Positions 1 through 14,200 of a stretch of 64,000 nt of DNA are shown piece after piece; positions within the stretch are counted from its first letter, which is position 1, and each line of letters begins with the position of its first letter. The translations under genes were made by a program, and so were the position numbers. The notes below the pieces were generated by a model. It was given only the letters and a program-made list of their open reading frames with translations, had not been told where the DNA came from and searched no databases. The stretch comes from Nemopilema nomurai (lineage: Eukaryota > Cnidaria > Scyphozoa > Rhizostomeae > Rhizostomatidae), in contig PEDN01001353.1 of the NCBI GenBank assembly GCA_003864495.1, positions 496,001 to 560,000 on the forward strand, written 5' to 3'.

Positions 1-416
1 AAAATCTCTTGCTACTACTTTTAGATTAAAAAAAGGAACAACAAAATTTGAAAATGAAATGATGCTTATTCATTATCATATTATCCTATTCGAACAAATA
101 AGCAAAGCCTATCCGTCAAACTTTAAGGCAACATAAAATAACACTTAGGTAGTGGAAAGAATAAAGGTAAGAACGGTAAAGATCATCTATGTCTAACGAA
201 TTGGTTGGGACTTCATGAAATTTAATGTAACAAAATTCATATGAGAACCTAAGTGAACTACGAAGAATGTTTACAACTGCACCGATATGTCGTTAGAAGA
301 CGATTAAAAAACTAGTTTTAGTGAGGCTAGACAAGGTTGCAAATACAATTGCCGTATCATACAACTAAAATGAAAGAATGGATCAAAAACAATGACGTTT
401 TCAATTCAAAACTTAC
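1..416 (-). other. Intron after PTS exon copy 1 (truncated by window edge)
   Basis: Same sequence family as the other PTS introns, cut at position 1. The start of the window corresponds to the middle of an intron unit (compare with about 2700), so another exon unit very probably lies further left. Confidence 0.85.
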
Positions 417-2247
417 GGTCGAAACAGATATTGATGCTATAATCGAAGGTATTGGAGGGAATGAAGGTGTCGATCTTGAAGATGATGGCGGTGAGTAGTT
501 TGAACGGGATCTTGTGGTACTATGTAAACTAGTCCGCAAACTGTGAGGGACATATGTACTTTGGCTAACTGGCAATTCCTTAGTTGAAGATGGAGTTGGT
601 TGTGGAGGAACAGACGTTGATGGAGGTGGTGGAGACACTATTGATGTTGAAGGACTTGGAGGTGGCGGTGACACACTCGATGTCGATGGTGGTGGTGGTG
701 GGACTGAAGTTGTTGGTGGTGGTGCGGTAGTTGGTGGTAAAGTCGTCGTTGGTGGCGGAGGAACAGACGTCGATGGAGTTGGTGGTGGAGGAACAGACGT
801 CGATGGAGGTGGTGGAGACACTATTGATGTTGAAGGACTTGGAGGTGGCGGTGACACACTCGATGACGATGGTGGTGGTGGTGGGACTGAAGTTGTTGGT
901 GGTGGTGCTGTAGTTGGTGGTAAAGTCGTCGTTGGTGGCGGAGGAACAGACGTCGATGGAGTTGGTGGTGGAGGAACAGACGTTGATGGAGGTGGTGGAG
1001 ACACTATTGATGTTGAAGGACTTGGAGGTGGCGGTGACACACTCGATGTCGATGGTGGTGGTGGTGGGACTGAAGTTGTTGGTGGTGGTGCGGTAGTTGG
1101 TGGTAAAGTCGTCGTTGGTGGTGGAGGAACAGACGTCGATGGAGTTGGCGGTGGAGGAACAGACGTCGATGGAGGTGGTGGAGACACTATTGATGTTGAA
1201 GGACTTGGAGGTGGCGGTGACACACTCGATGACGATGGTGGTGGTGGTGGGACTGAAGAGTTGTTGGTGGTGGTGCGGTAGTTGGTGGTAAAGTCGTCGT
1301 TGGTGGCGGAGGAACAGACGTCGATGGAGTTGGTTGTGGAGGAACAGACGTTGATGGAGGTGGTGGAGACACTATTGATGTTGAAGGACTTGGAGGTGGC
1401 TGTGACACACTCGATGTCGATGGTGGTGGTGGTGGGACTGAAGTTGTTGGTGGTGGTGCGGTAGTTGGTGGTAAAGTCGTCGTTGGTGGTGGAGGAACAG
1501 ACGTCGATGGAGTTGGTGGTGGAGGAACAGACGTTGATGGAGGTGGTGGAGACACTATTGATGTTGAAGGACTTGGAGGTGGCGGTGACACACTCGATGT
1601 CGATGGTGGTGGTGGTGGGACTGAAGTTGTTGGTGGTGGTGCAGTAGTTGGTGGTAAAGTCGTCGTTGGTGGTGGAGGAACAGACGTCGATGGAGTTGGT
1701 GGTGGAGGAACAGACGTTGATGGAGGTGGTGGAGACACTATTGATGTTGAAGGACTTGGAGGTGGCGGTGACACACTCGATGACGATGGTGGTGGTGGTG
1801 GGACTGAAGTTGTTGGTGGTGGTGCGGTAGTTGGTGGTAAAGTCGTCGTTGATGGTGGAGGAACAGACGTCGATGGAGTTGGTGGTGGAGGAACAGACGT
1901 TGATGGAGGTGGTGGAGACACTATTGATGTTGAAGGACTTGGAGGTGGCGGTGACACACTCGATGTCGATGGTGGTGGTGGTGTGACTGAAGTTGTTGGT
2001 GGTGGTGCGGTAGTTGGTGGTAAAGTCGTCGTTGGTGGTGGAGGAACAGACGTCGATGGAGTTGGTGGTGGAGGAACAGACGTTGATGGAGGTGGTGGAG
2101 ACACTATTGATGTTGAAGGACTTGGAGGTGGCGGTGACACACTCGATGTCGATGGTGGTGGTGGTGCGACTGAGGTTATGATTCAATTTTGCTTCCGGCA
2201 CTGGTTGTTGTTGTCCTAAATGTTACAATCTCTGTGGTTGCGGAGCT
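417..2247 (-). CDS. Mucin PTS exon copy 1 (exon 34, last in window)
   Basis: 1831 nt, about 8-9 PTS units, standard start, tail and donor (GTAAGT at 411-416). A base is missing near 2178 and two are added near 1256, so the frame as given is not restored before the tail. The intron continues to position 1 and the gene runs off the left edge. Confidence 0.75.
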
Positions 2248-5200
2248 CTAAGGGAAAGCAATCAAATACATTGAAAGTGGATAACGAAAGGATTTTCTTG
2301 CTTGCGATTGAGAGCATTTAAAGACAACTGATTCACAAGCTTAAGGTATTAACAGTAGACAATTGGGTTTTGATAATTCTTTCTTATAGATATTGGCTAA
2401 AAAATTTTGAGAATATCAGTTATGATGAGAAAACCGTTTCTAGCATTTCCGTTAAAAGCTTAATCAATACGGCATGAAATTTTCTTGGTAAATTGTAAAA
2501 GTCATCTACAAACGGGCACAAACGGTGCAGTTGAATCCGAGATAGCTTATCATTTACACAATATTTGATCAAATGCAAAAACTCTTCTAGAAAACATATC
2601 TTCGAAAGGTGCAAAGCGAAAATGAAAACTAAATATCTTAATTAAAATTGTAGAAAAACCACTATCTTGACAAATGAACAGATTGAATCAACAGGTGCTA
2701 AAATCTCTTGCTACTACTTTTAGATTAAAAAAAGGAACAACAAAATTTGAAAATGAAATGATGCTTATTCATTATCATATTATCCTATTCGAACAAATAA
2801 GCAAAGCCTATCCGTCAAACTTTAAGGCAACATAAAATAACACTTAGGTAGTGGAAAGAATAAAGGTAAGAACGGTAAAGATCATCTATGTCTAACGAAT
2901 TGGTTGGGACTTCATGAAATTTAATGTAACAAAATTCATATGAGAACCTAAGTGAACTACGAAGAATGTTTACAACTGCACCGATATGTCGTTAGAAGAC
3001 GATTAAAAAACTAGTTTTAGTGAGGCTAGACAAGGTTGCAAATACAATTGCCGTATCATACAACTAAAATGAAAGAATGGATCAAAAACAATGACGTTTT
3101 CAATTCAAAACTTACGGTCGAAACAGATATTGATGCTATAATCGAAGGTATTGGAGGGAATGAAGGTGTCGATCTTGAAGATGATGGCGGTGAGTAGTTT
3201 GAACGGGATCTTGTGGTACTATGTAAACTAGTCCGCAAACTGTGAGGGACATATGTACTTTGGCTAACTGGCAATTCCTTAGTTGAAGATGGAGTTGGTT
3301 GTGGAGGACAGACGTTGATGGAGGGGTGGAGACACTATTGATGTTGAAGGACTTGGAGGTGGCGGTGACACACTCGATGTCGATGGTGGTGGTGGTGGGA
3401 CTGAAGTTGTTGGTGGTGGTGCGGTAGTTGGTGGTAAAGTCGTCGTTGGTGGCGGAGGAACAGACGTCGATGGAGTTGGTGGTGGAGGAACAGACGTCGA
3501 TGGAGGTGGTGGAGACACTATTGATGTTGAAGGACTTGGAGGTGGCGGTGACACACTCGATGACGATGGTGGTGGTGGTGGGACTGAAGTTGTTGGTGGT
3601 GGTGCGTAGTTGGTGGTAAAGTCGTCGTTGGTGGAGGAACAGACGTCGATGGAGTTGGTGGTGGAGGAACAGACGTTGATGGAGGTGGTGGAGACACTAT
3701 TGATGTTGAAGGACTTGAGGTGGCGGTGACACACTCGATGTCGATGGTGGTGGTGGTGGACTGAAGTTGTTGGTGTGGTGCGGTAGTTGGTGGTAAAGTC
3801 GTCGTGGTGGTGGAGGAACAGACGTCGATGGAGTTGGTGTGGAGGAACAGACGTTGATGGAGGTGGTGGAGACACTATTGATGTTGAAGGACTTGGAGGT
3901 GGCGGTGACACACTCGATGACGATGGTGGTGGTGGGACTGAAGTTGTTGGTGGTGCGGTAGTTGGTGGTAAAGTCGTCGTTGGTGGAGGAACAGACGTCG
4001 ATGGAGTTGGTGTGGAGGAACAGACGTTGATGGAGGTGGTGGAGACACTATTGATGTTGAAGGACTTGGAGGTGGCGGTGACACACTCGATGTCGATGGT
4101 GGTGTGGTGGGACTGAAGTTGTTGGTGGTGCGGTAGTTGGTGGTAAAGTCGTCGTTGGTGTGAGGAACAGACGTCGATGGAGTTGGTGGTGGAGGAACAG
4201 ACGTTGATGGAGGTGGTGGAGACACTATTGAGTTGAAGGACTTGGAGGTGGCGGTGACACACTCGATGTCGAGTGGTGGTGGTGGTGGGACTGAAGTTGT
4301 TGGTGGTGGTGCGGTAGTTGGTGGTAAAGTCGTCGTTGGTGGTGGAGGAACAGACGTCGATGGAGTTGGTGGTGGAGGAACAGACGTTGATGGAGGTGGT
4401 GGAGACACTATTGATGTTGAAGGACTTGGAGGTGGCGGTGACACACTCGATGACGATGTGGTGGTGGTGGACTGAAGTTGTTGGTGGTGGTGCGGTAGTT
4501 GTGGTAAAGTCGTCGTTGGTGGTGGAGGAACAGACGTCGATGGAGTTGGTGGTGGAGGAACAGACGTTGATGGAGGTGGTGGAGACACTATTGATGTTGA
4601 AGGACTTGGAGGTGGCGGTGACACACTCGATGTCGATGGTGGTGTGTGCGACTGAGGTTATTGATTCAATTTTGCTTCCGGCACTGGTTGTTGTTGTCCT
4701 AAATGTTACAATCTCTGTGGTTGCGAGCTCTAAGGAAAGCAATCAAATACATTGAAAGTGGATAACGAAAGGATTTTCTTGCTTGCGATTGAGAGCATTT
4801 AAAGACAACTGATTCACAAGCTTAAGGTATTAACAGTAGACAATTGGGTTTGATAATTCTTTCTTATAGATATTGGCTAAAAAATTTTGAGAATATCAGT
4901 TATGATTTTGGGAAACCGTTTCTAGCATTTCCGTTAAAAGCTTAATCAACACGCATGAAATTTTCTTGGTAAATTGTAAAAACTATCTACAAACGGGCAC
5001 AAACGGTGCAGTTGAATCCGATAGCTTATCATTTACACAATATTTGATCAAATGCAAAAACTCTCTAGAAAACATATCTTCGAAAGGTGCAAAGCGAAAA
5101 TGAAAACTAAATATCTTAATTAAAATTGTAGAAAAACCACTATCTTGACAAATGAACAGATTGAATCAACAGGTGCTAAAATCTCTTGCTACTACTTTAG

Positions 5201-8200
5201 ATTAAAAAAGGAACAACAAAATTTGAAAATGAAATGATGCTTATTCATTATCATATTATCCTATTCGAACAAATAAGCAAAGCCTATCCGTCAAACTTTA
5301 AGGCAACATAAAATAACACTTAGGTAGTGGAAAGAATAAAGGTAAGAAAGGTAAAGATCATCTATGTCTAACGAATTGGTTGGACTTCATGAAATTTAAT
5401 GTAACAAAATTCATATGAGAACCTAAGTGAACTACGAAGAATGTTTACAACTGCACCGATATGTCGTTAGAAGACGATTAAAAAACTAGTTTAGTGAGGC
5501 TAGACAAGGTTGCAAATACAATTGCCGTATCATACAACTAAAATGAAAGAATGGATCAAAAACAATGACGTTTTCAATTCAAAACTTACGGTCGAAACAG
5601 ATATTGATGCTATAATCGAAGGTATTGGAGGGAATGAAGGTGTCGATCTTGAAGATGATGGCGGTGAGTAGTTTGAACGGGATCTTGTGGTACTATGTAA
5701 ACTGTCCGCAAACTGTGAGGGACATATGTACTTTGGCTAACTGGCAATTCCTTAGTTGAAGATGGAGTTGGTTGTGGAGGAACAGACGTTGATGGAGGTG
5801 GTGGAGACACTATTGATGTTGAAGGACTTGGAGGTGGCGGTGACACACTCGATGTCGATGGTGGTGGTGGTGGGACTGAAGTTGTTGGTGGTGGTGCGGT
5901 AGTTGGTGGTAAAGTCGTCGTTGGTGGCGGAGGAACAGACGTCGATGGAGTTGGTGGTGGAGGAACAGACGTCGATGGAGGTGGTGGAGACACTATTGAT
6001 GTTGAAGGACTTGGAGGTGGCGGTGACACACTCGATGACGATGGTGGTGGTGGTGGGACTGAAGTTGTTGGTGGTGGTGCGGTAGTTGGTGGTAAAGTCG
6101 TCGTTGGTGGTGGAGGAACAGACGTCGATGGAGTTTGGCGGTGGAGGAACAGACGTCGATGGAGGTGGTGGAGACACTATTGATGTTGAAGGACTTGGAG
6201 GTGGCGGTGACACACTCGATGACGATGGTGGTGGTGGTGGGACTGAAGAGTTGTTGTGGTGGCGGTAGTTGGTGGTAAAGTCGTCGTTGGTGGCGGAGGA
6301 ACAGACGTCGATGGAGTTGGTTGTGGAGAACAGACGTTGATGGAGGTGGTGGAGACACTATTGATGTTGAAGGACTTGGAGGTGGCTGTGACACACTCGA
6401 TGTCGATGGTGGTGGTGGTGGGACTGAAGTTGTTGGTGGTGGTGCGGTAGTTGGTGGTAAAGTCGTCGTTGGTGGCGGAGGAACAGACGTCGATGGAGTT
6501 GGTTGTGGAGGAACAGACGTTGATGGAGGTGGTGGAGACACTATTGATGTTGAAGACTTGGAGGTGGCGGTGACACACTCGATGTCGATGGTGGTGGTGG
6601 TGGGACTGAAGTTGTTGGTGGTGGTGCGGTAGTTGGTGGTAAAGTCGTCGTTCGTTGGTGGTGGAGGAACAGACGTCGATGGAGTTGGTGGTGGAGGAAC
6701 AGACGTTGATGGAGGTGGTGGAGACACTATGATGTTGAAGGACTTGGAGGTGGCGGTGACACACTCGATGACGATGGGTGGTGGTGGTGGGACTGAAGTT
6801 GTTGGTGTGGTGCGGTAGTTGGTGGTAAAGTCGTCGTTGGTGGCGGAGGAACAGACGTCGATGGAGTTGGTTGTGGAGGAACAGACGTTGATTGGAGGTG
6901 GTGGAGACACTATTGATGTTGAAGGACTTGGAGGTGGCGGTGACACACTCGATGTCGATGGTGGTGGTGGTGGGACTGAAGTTGTTGGTGGTGCGGTAGT
7001 TGGTGGTAAAGTCGTCGTTGGTGGTGGAGGAACAGACGTCGATGGAGTTGGTGGTGGAGGAAAGACGTTGATGGAGGTTGGTGAGACACTATTGATGTTG
7101 AAGGACTTGGAGGTGGCTGTGACACACTCGATGTCGATGGTGGACTGAAGTTGTTGGTGGTGGTGCGGTAGTTGGTGGTAAAGTCGTCGTTGGTGGTGGA
7201 GGAACAGACGTCGATGGAGTTGGTGGTGGAGGAACAGACGTCGATGGAGGTGGTGGAGACACTATTGATGTTGAAGGACTTGGAGGTGGCGGTGACACAC
7301 TCGATGTCGATGGTGGTGGGACTGAAGTTGTTGGTGTGGTGGGCAGTAGTTGTGGTAAAGTCGTCGTTGGTGGTGAGAGGAAACAGACGTCGATGGAGTT
7401 GGTGGTGGAGGAACAGACGTTGATGGAGGTGGTGGAGACACTATTGATGTTGAAGGACTTGGAGGTGGCGGTGACACACTCGATGTCGATGGTGGTGGTG
7501 GTGGGATTGAAGTTGTTGGTGGTGGTGCAGTAGTTGGTGGTAAAGTCGTCGTTGGTGGTGGAGGAATAGACGTCGATGGAGTTGGTGGTGGAGGAACAGA
7601 CGTTGATGGAGGTGGTGGAGACACTATTGATGTTGAAGGACTTGGAGGTGGCGGTGACACACTCGATGACGATGGTGGTGGTGGTGGGACTGAAGTTGTT
7701 GGTGGTGGTGCGGTAGTTGGTGGTAAAGTCGTCGTTGGTGGTGGAGGAACAGACGTCGATGGAGTTGGTTGTGGAGGAACAGACGTTGATGGAGGTGGTG
7801 GAGACACTATTGATGTTGAAGGACTTGGAGGTGGCTGTGACACACTCGATGTCGATGGTGGTGGTGGTGGACTGAAGTTGTTGGTGGTGGTGCGGTAGTT
7901 GGTGGTAAAGTCGTCGTTGGTGGTGGAAGGAACAGACGTCGATGGAGTTGGTGGGGAGGAACAGACGTTGATGGAGGTGGTGGAGACACTATCGATGTTG
8001 AAGGAGTTGGAGGTGGCGGTGACACACAGTCAATGTCGATGGTGGTGGTGGTGGGACTGAAGTTGTTGGTGGTGGTGCGGTAGTTGGTGGTAAAGTCGTC
8101 GTTGGTGGTGGAGGAACAGACGTCGATGGAGTTGGTGGTGGAGGAACAGACGTTGATGGAGGTGGTGGAGACACTATCGATGTTGAAGGACTTGGAGGTG

Positions 8201-11200
8201 GCGGTGACACAGTCAATGTCGATGGTGGTGGTGGTGGGACTGAAGTTGTTGGTGGTGGTGCGGTAGTTGGTGGTAAAGTCGTCGTTGGTGGTGGAGGAAC
8301 AGACGTCGATGGAGTTGGTGGAGGAACAGACGTTGATGGAGGTGGTGGAGACACTATTGATGTTGAAGGACTTGGAGGTGGCGGTGACACACTCGATGTC
8401 GATGGTGGTGGTGGTGCGACTGAGGTTACTGATTCAATTTTGCTTCCGGCACTGGTTGTTGTTGTCCTAAATGTTACAAATCTCTGTGGTTGCGGAGCTC
8501 TAAGGGAAAGCAATCAAATACATTGAAAGTGGATAACGAAAGGATTTTCTTGCTTGCGATTGAGAGCATTTAAAGACAACTGATTCACAAAGCTTAAAGT
8601 ATTAACAGTAGACAATTGGGTTTTGATAATTCTTTCTTATAGATATTGGCTAAAAAATTTTGAGAAAATCAGTTATGATTTTGAGAAACCGTTTCTAGCA
8701 TTTCCGTTAAAAGCTTAATCAATACGGCATGAAATTTTCTTGGTAAATTGTAAAAGTCATCTACAAACGGGCACAAACGGTGCAGTTGAATCCGAGATAG
8801 CTTATAATTTACACAATATTTGATCAAATGCAAAAACTCTTCTAGAAAACATATCTTCGAAAGGTGCAAAGCGAAAATGAAAACTAAATATCTTAATTAA
8901 AAGTAGAAAAACCACTATCTTGACAAATGAACAGATTGAATCAAACAGGTGCTTAAAATCTCTTGCACTACTTTTAGATTAAAAAAAGGAATAAACAAAA
9001 TTTGAAATGAAATGATGCTTATTCATTATCATATTATCCTATTCGAACAAATGAGCAAAGCCTATCCGTCAAACTTTAAGGCAACATAAAATAACACTTA
9101 GGTAGTGGAAAGAATAAAGGTAAGAACGGTAAAGATCATCTATGTCTAACGAATTGGTTGGGACTTCATGAAATTTAATGTAACAAAATTCATATGAGAA
9201 CCTAAGTGAACTACGAAGAATGTTTACAACTGCACCGAATATGTCGTTAGAAGACCGATTAAAAAACTAGTTTTAGTGAGGCTAGACAAGGTTGCAAATA
9301 CAATTGCCGTATCATACAACTAAAATGAAAGAATGGATCAAAAACAATGACGTTTTCAATTCAAAACTTACGGTCGAAACAGATATTGATGCTATAATCG
9401 AAGGTATTGGAGGGAATGAAGGTGTCGATCTTGAAGATGATGGCGGTGAGTAGTTTGAACGGGATCTTGTGGTACTATGTAAACTAGTCCGCAAACTGTG
9501 AGGGACATATGTATTTGGCTAACTGGCAATTCCTTAGTTGAAGATGGAGTTGGTGTTGGAGGAACAGACGTTGATGGAGGTGGTGGAGAACTATTGATGT
9601 TGAAGGACTTGGAGGTGGCGGTGACACACTCGATGTCGATGGTGGTGGTTGGTGGGACTGAAGTTGTTGGTGGTGGTGCAGTAGTTGGTGGTAAAGTCGT
9701 CGTTGGTGGTGGAGGAACAGACGTCGATGGAGTTGGTGTGGAGGAACAGACGTCGATGGAGGTGGTGGAGACACTATTGATGTTGAAGGACTTGGAGGTG
9801 GCGGTGACACACTCGATGTTGATGGTGGTGGTGGCGGGACTGAAGTTGTTGGTGGTGGTGCGGTAGTTGGTGGTAAAGTCGTCGTTGGTGGTGGAGGAAC
9901 AGACGTCGATGGAGTTGGTGGTGGAGGAACAGACGTTGATGGAGGTGGTGGAGTCACTATCGATGTTGAAGGAGTTGGAGGTGGCGGTGACACACTCGAT
10001 GTCGATGGTGGTGGTGGTGGGACTGAAGTTGTTGGTGGTGGTGCGGTAGTTGGTGGTAAAGTCGTCGTTGGTGGTGGAGGAACAGACGTCGATGGAGTTG
10101 GTGGTGGAGGAACAGACGTTGATGGAGGTGGTGGAGACACTATTGATGTTGAAGGACTTGGAGGTGGCTGTGACACACTCGATGTCGATGGTGGTGGTGG
10201 TGGGACTGAAGTTTTGGTGGTGGTGCGGTAGTTGGTGGTAAAGTCGTCGTTGGTGGTGGAGGAACAGACGTCGATGGAGTTGGTGGTGGAGGAACAGACG
10301 TCGATGGAGGTGGTGGAGACACTATTGATGTTGAAGGACTTGGAGGTGGCGGTGACACACTCGATGACGATGGTGGTGGTGGTGGGACTGAAGTTGTTGG
10401 TGGTGGTGCGGTAGTTGGTGGTAAAGTCGTCGTTGGTGGCGGAGGAACAGAAGTCGATGGAGTAGGTTGTGGAGGAACAGACGTTGATGGAGGTGGTGGA
10501 GACACTATTGATGTTGAAGGACTTGGAGGTGGCTGTGACACACTCGATGTCGATTGTGGTGGTGGTGGGACTGAAGTTGTTGGTGGTGGTGCGGTAGTTG
10601 GTGGTAAAGTCGTCGTTGGTGTGGAGGAACAGACGTCGATGGAGTTGGTGGTGGAGGAACAGACGTTGATGGAGGTGGTGGAGACACTATTGATGTTGAA
10701 GGACTTGGAGGTGGCGGTGACACACTCGATGTCGATGGTGGTGGTGGTGCGACTGAGGTTACTGATTTCAATTTTGCTTCCGGCACTGGTTGTTGTTGTC
10801 CTAAATGTTACAATCTCTGTGGTTGCGGAGCTCTAAGGGAAAGCAATCAAAATACATTGAAAGTGGATAACGAAAGGATTTTCTTGCTTGCGATTGAGAG
10901 CATTTAAAGACAACTGATTCACAAGCTTAAGGTATTAACAGTAGACAATTGGGTTTTGATAATTCTTTCTTATAGATATTGGTTAAAAATGTTTGAGAAT
11001 ATCAGTTATGATTTTGAGAAACCGTTTCTAGCATTTCCGTTAAAAGCTTAATAAATACGGCCTCAAATTCTCTTGGTTAATTGTAAAAGTCATCTACAAA
11101 CGGGCACAAACGGTGCAGTTGAATCCGAGATAGCTTATCATTTACACAATATTTGATCAAATGCAAAAACTCTTCTAGAAAAAATCTTCGATAGGTGCAA

Positions 11201-14200
11201 AGCACAAATTAAAGCTAAATATCTTAATTAAAAAGTGTAGAAAAAACACTATCTTGACAAATGAACAGATTGAATCAACAGGTGCTTAAATCTCTTGCTA
11301 CTACTTTTAGATTTAAAAAAAGGAACAACAAAATTTGAAAATGAAATGATGCTTATTCATTATCTTATTAACCCATTCGAACAAATAAACAAAGCCTATC
11401 CGTCAAACTTTAAGGCAACGTAAAATAACACTTAGGTAGTGGAAAGAATAAAGGTAAGAACGGTAAAGATCATCTATGTCTAACGGATTGGTTGGGACTT
11501 CATGAAATTTAATGTAACAAAATTCATATGACAACCTAAGTGAACTACGAAGAATGTTTACAACTGCACCGATATGTCGTTAGACGATTAAAAAACTAGT
11601 TTTAGTGAGGCTAGACAAGGTTGCAAATACAATTGCCGTATCATACAACTAAAATGAAAGAATGGATCAAAAACAATGACGTTTTCAATTCAAAACTTAC
11701 GGTCGAAACAGATATTGATGCTATAATCGAAGGTATTGGAGGGAATGAAGGTGTCGATCTTGAAGATGATGGCGGTGAGTAGTTTGAACGGGATCTTGTG
11801 GTACTATGTAAACTAGTCCGCAAACTGTGAGGGACATATGTACTTTGGCTAACTGGCAATTCCTTAGTTGAAGATGGAGATAGTGGTGGAGGAACAGACG
11901 TTGAGGAAGGTGGTGGAGACACTGTTGATGTTGAAGGACTTGGAGGTGGCGGTGACACACTCGATGTCGATGGGGTGTGGCGGACTGAAGTTGTTGGTGT
12001 GGTGCGGTAGTTGGTGGTAAAGTCGTCGTTGGTGGTGGAGGAACAGACGTCGATGGAGTTGTGGTGGAGGAACAGACGTCGATGGAGGTGGTGGAGACAC
12101 TATTTGATGTTGAAGGACTTGGAGGTGGCGTGACACACTCGATGTTGATGGTGGTGGTGGTGGGACTGAAGTTGTTGGTGGTGCAGTAGTTGGTGGTAAA
12201 GTCGTCGTTGGTGGTGGAGGAACAGACGTCGATGGAGTTGGTGGTGGAGGAACAGACGTCGATGGAGGTGGTGGAGACACTATTGATGTTGAAGGACTTG
12301 GAGGTGGCGGTGACACACTCGATGTGATGGTGGTGGTGGTGGGACTGAAGTTGTTGGTGGTGGTGCAGTAGTTGGTGGTAAAGTCGTCGTTGGTGGTGGA
12401 GAAACAGACGTCGATGGAGTTGGTGGTGGAGGAACAGACGTTGGGGAGGTGGTGGAGACACTATTGATGTTGAAGGACTTGGAAGGTGGCTGTGACACAC
12501 TCGATGACGATGGTGGTGGTGGTGGGACTGAAGTTGTTGGTGGTGGTGCAGTAGTTGGTGGTTAAAGTCGTCGTTGTGGCGGAGGAACAGACGTCGATGG
12601 AGTTGGTGGTGGAGGAACAGACGTTGATGGAGTGGTGGAGACACTATTGATGTTGAAGGACTTGGAGGTGGCTGTGACACACAAGATGACGATGGTGGTG
12701 GTGGTGGGACTGAAGTTGTTGGTGGTGGTGCGGTAGTTGGTGGTAAAGTTCGTAGTTGGTGGTGGAGGAACAGACGTCGATGGAGTTGGTGGTGGAGGAA
12801 CAGACGTTGATGGAGGTGGTGGAGACACTATTGATGTTGAAGGACTTGGAGGTGGCGGTGACACACTCGATGTCGATGGTGTGGTGGTGGGACTGAAGTT
12901 GTTGGTGGTGGTGCAGTAGTTGGTGTAAGTAAAGTCGTCGTTGGTGGTGGAGGAACAGACGTCGATGGAGTTGGTGGTGGAGGAACAGACGTTGATGGAG
13001 GTGGTGGAGACACTATTGATGTTGAAGGACTTGGAGGTGGCGGTGACACACTCGATGACGATGGTGGTGGTGGTGGGACTGAAGTTGTTGGTGGTGGTGC
13101 GGTAGTTGGTGGTAAAGTCGTCGTTGATGGTGGAGGAACAGACGTCGATGGAGTTGGTGGTGGAGGAACAGACGTTGATGGAGGTAGTGGAGACACTATT
13201 GATGTTGAAGGACTTGGAGGTGGCGGTGACACACTCGATGTCGATGGTGGTGGTGGTGGGACTGAAGTTGTTGGTGGTGGTGCGTAGTTGGTGGTAAAGT
13301 CGTCGTTGGTGGCGGAGGAACAGACGTCGATGGAGTTGGTGGTGGAGGAACAGACGTTGATGGAGGTGATGGAGACACTATTGATGTTGAAGGACTTGGA
13401 GGTGGCGGTGACACACTCGATGTCGATGGTGGTGGTGGTGGGACTGAAGTTGTTGGTGGTGGTGCGGTAGTTGGTGGTAAAGTCGTCGTTGGTGGTGGAG
13501 GAACAGACGTCGATGGAGTTGGTGGTGGAGGAACAGACGTTGATGGAGGTGGTGGAGACACTATGATGTTGAAGGACTTGGAGGTGGCGGTGACACACTC
13601 GATGTCGATGGTGGTGGTGGTGTGACTGAAGTTGTTGGTGGTGGTGCGGTAGTTGGTGGTAAAGTCGTCGTTGGTGGTGGAGGAACAGACGTCGATGGAG
13701 TTGGTGGTGGAGGAACAGACGTTGATGGAGGTGGTGGAGACACTATTGATGTTGAAGGACTTGGAGGTGGCGGTGACACACTCGATGTCGATGGTGGTGG
13801 TGGTGCGACTGAGGTTATTGATTCAATTTTGCTTCCGGCACTGGTTGTTGTTGTCCTAAATGTTACAATCTCTGTGGTTGCGGAGCTCTAAGGAAAGCAA
13901 TCAAATACATTGAAAGTGGATAACGAAAGGATTTTCTTGCTTGCGATTGAGAGCATTTAAAGACAACTGATTCACAAGCTTAAGGTATTAACAGTAGACA
14001 ATTGGGTTTTGATAATTCTTTCTTATAGATATTGGCTAAAAATTTTGAGAATATCAGTTATGATTTTGAGAAACCGTTTCTAGCATTTCCGTTAAAAGCT
14101 TAATCAATACGGCATGAAATTTTCTTGGTAAATTGTAAAGTCATCTACAAACGGGCACAAACGGTGCAGTTGAATCCGAGATAGCTTATCATTTACACAA

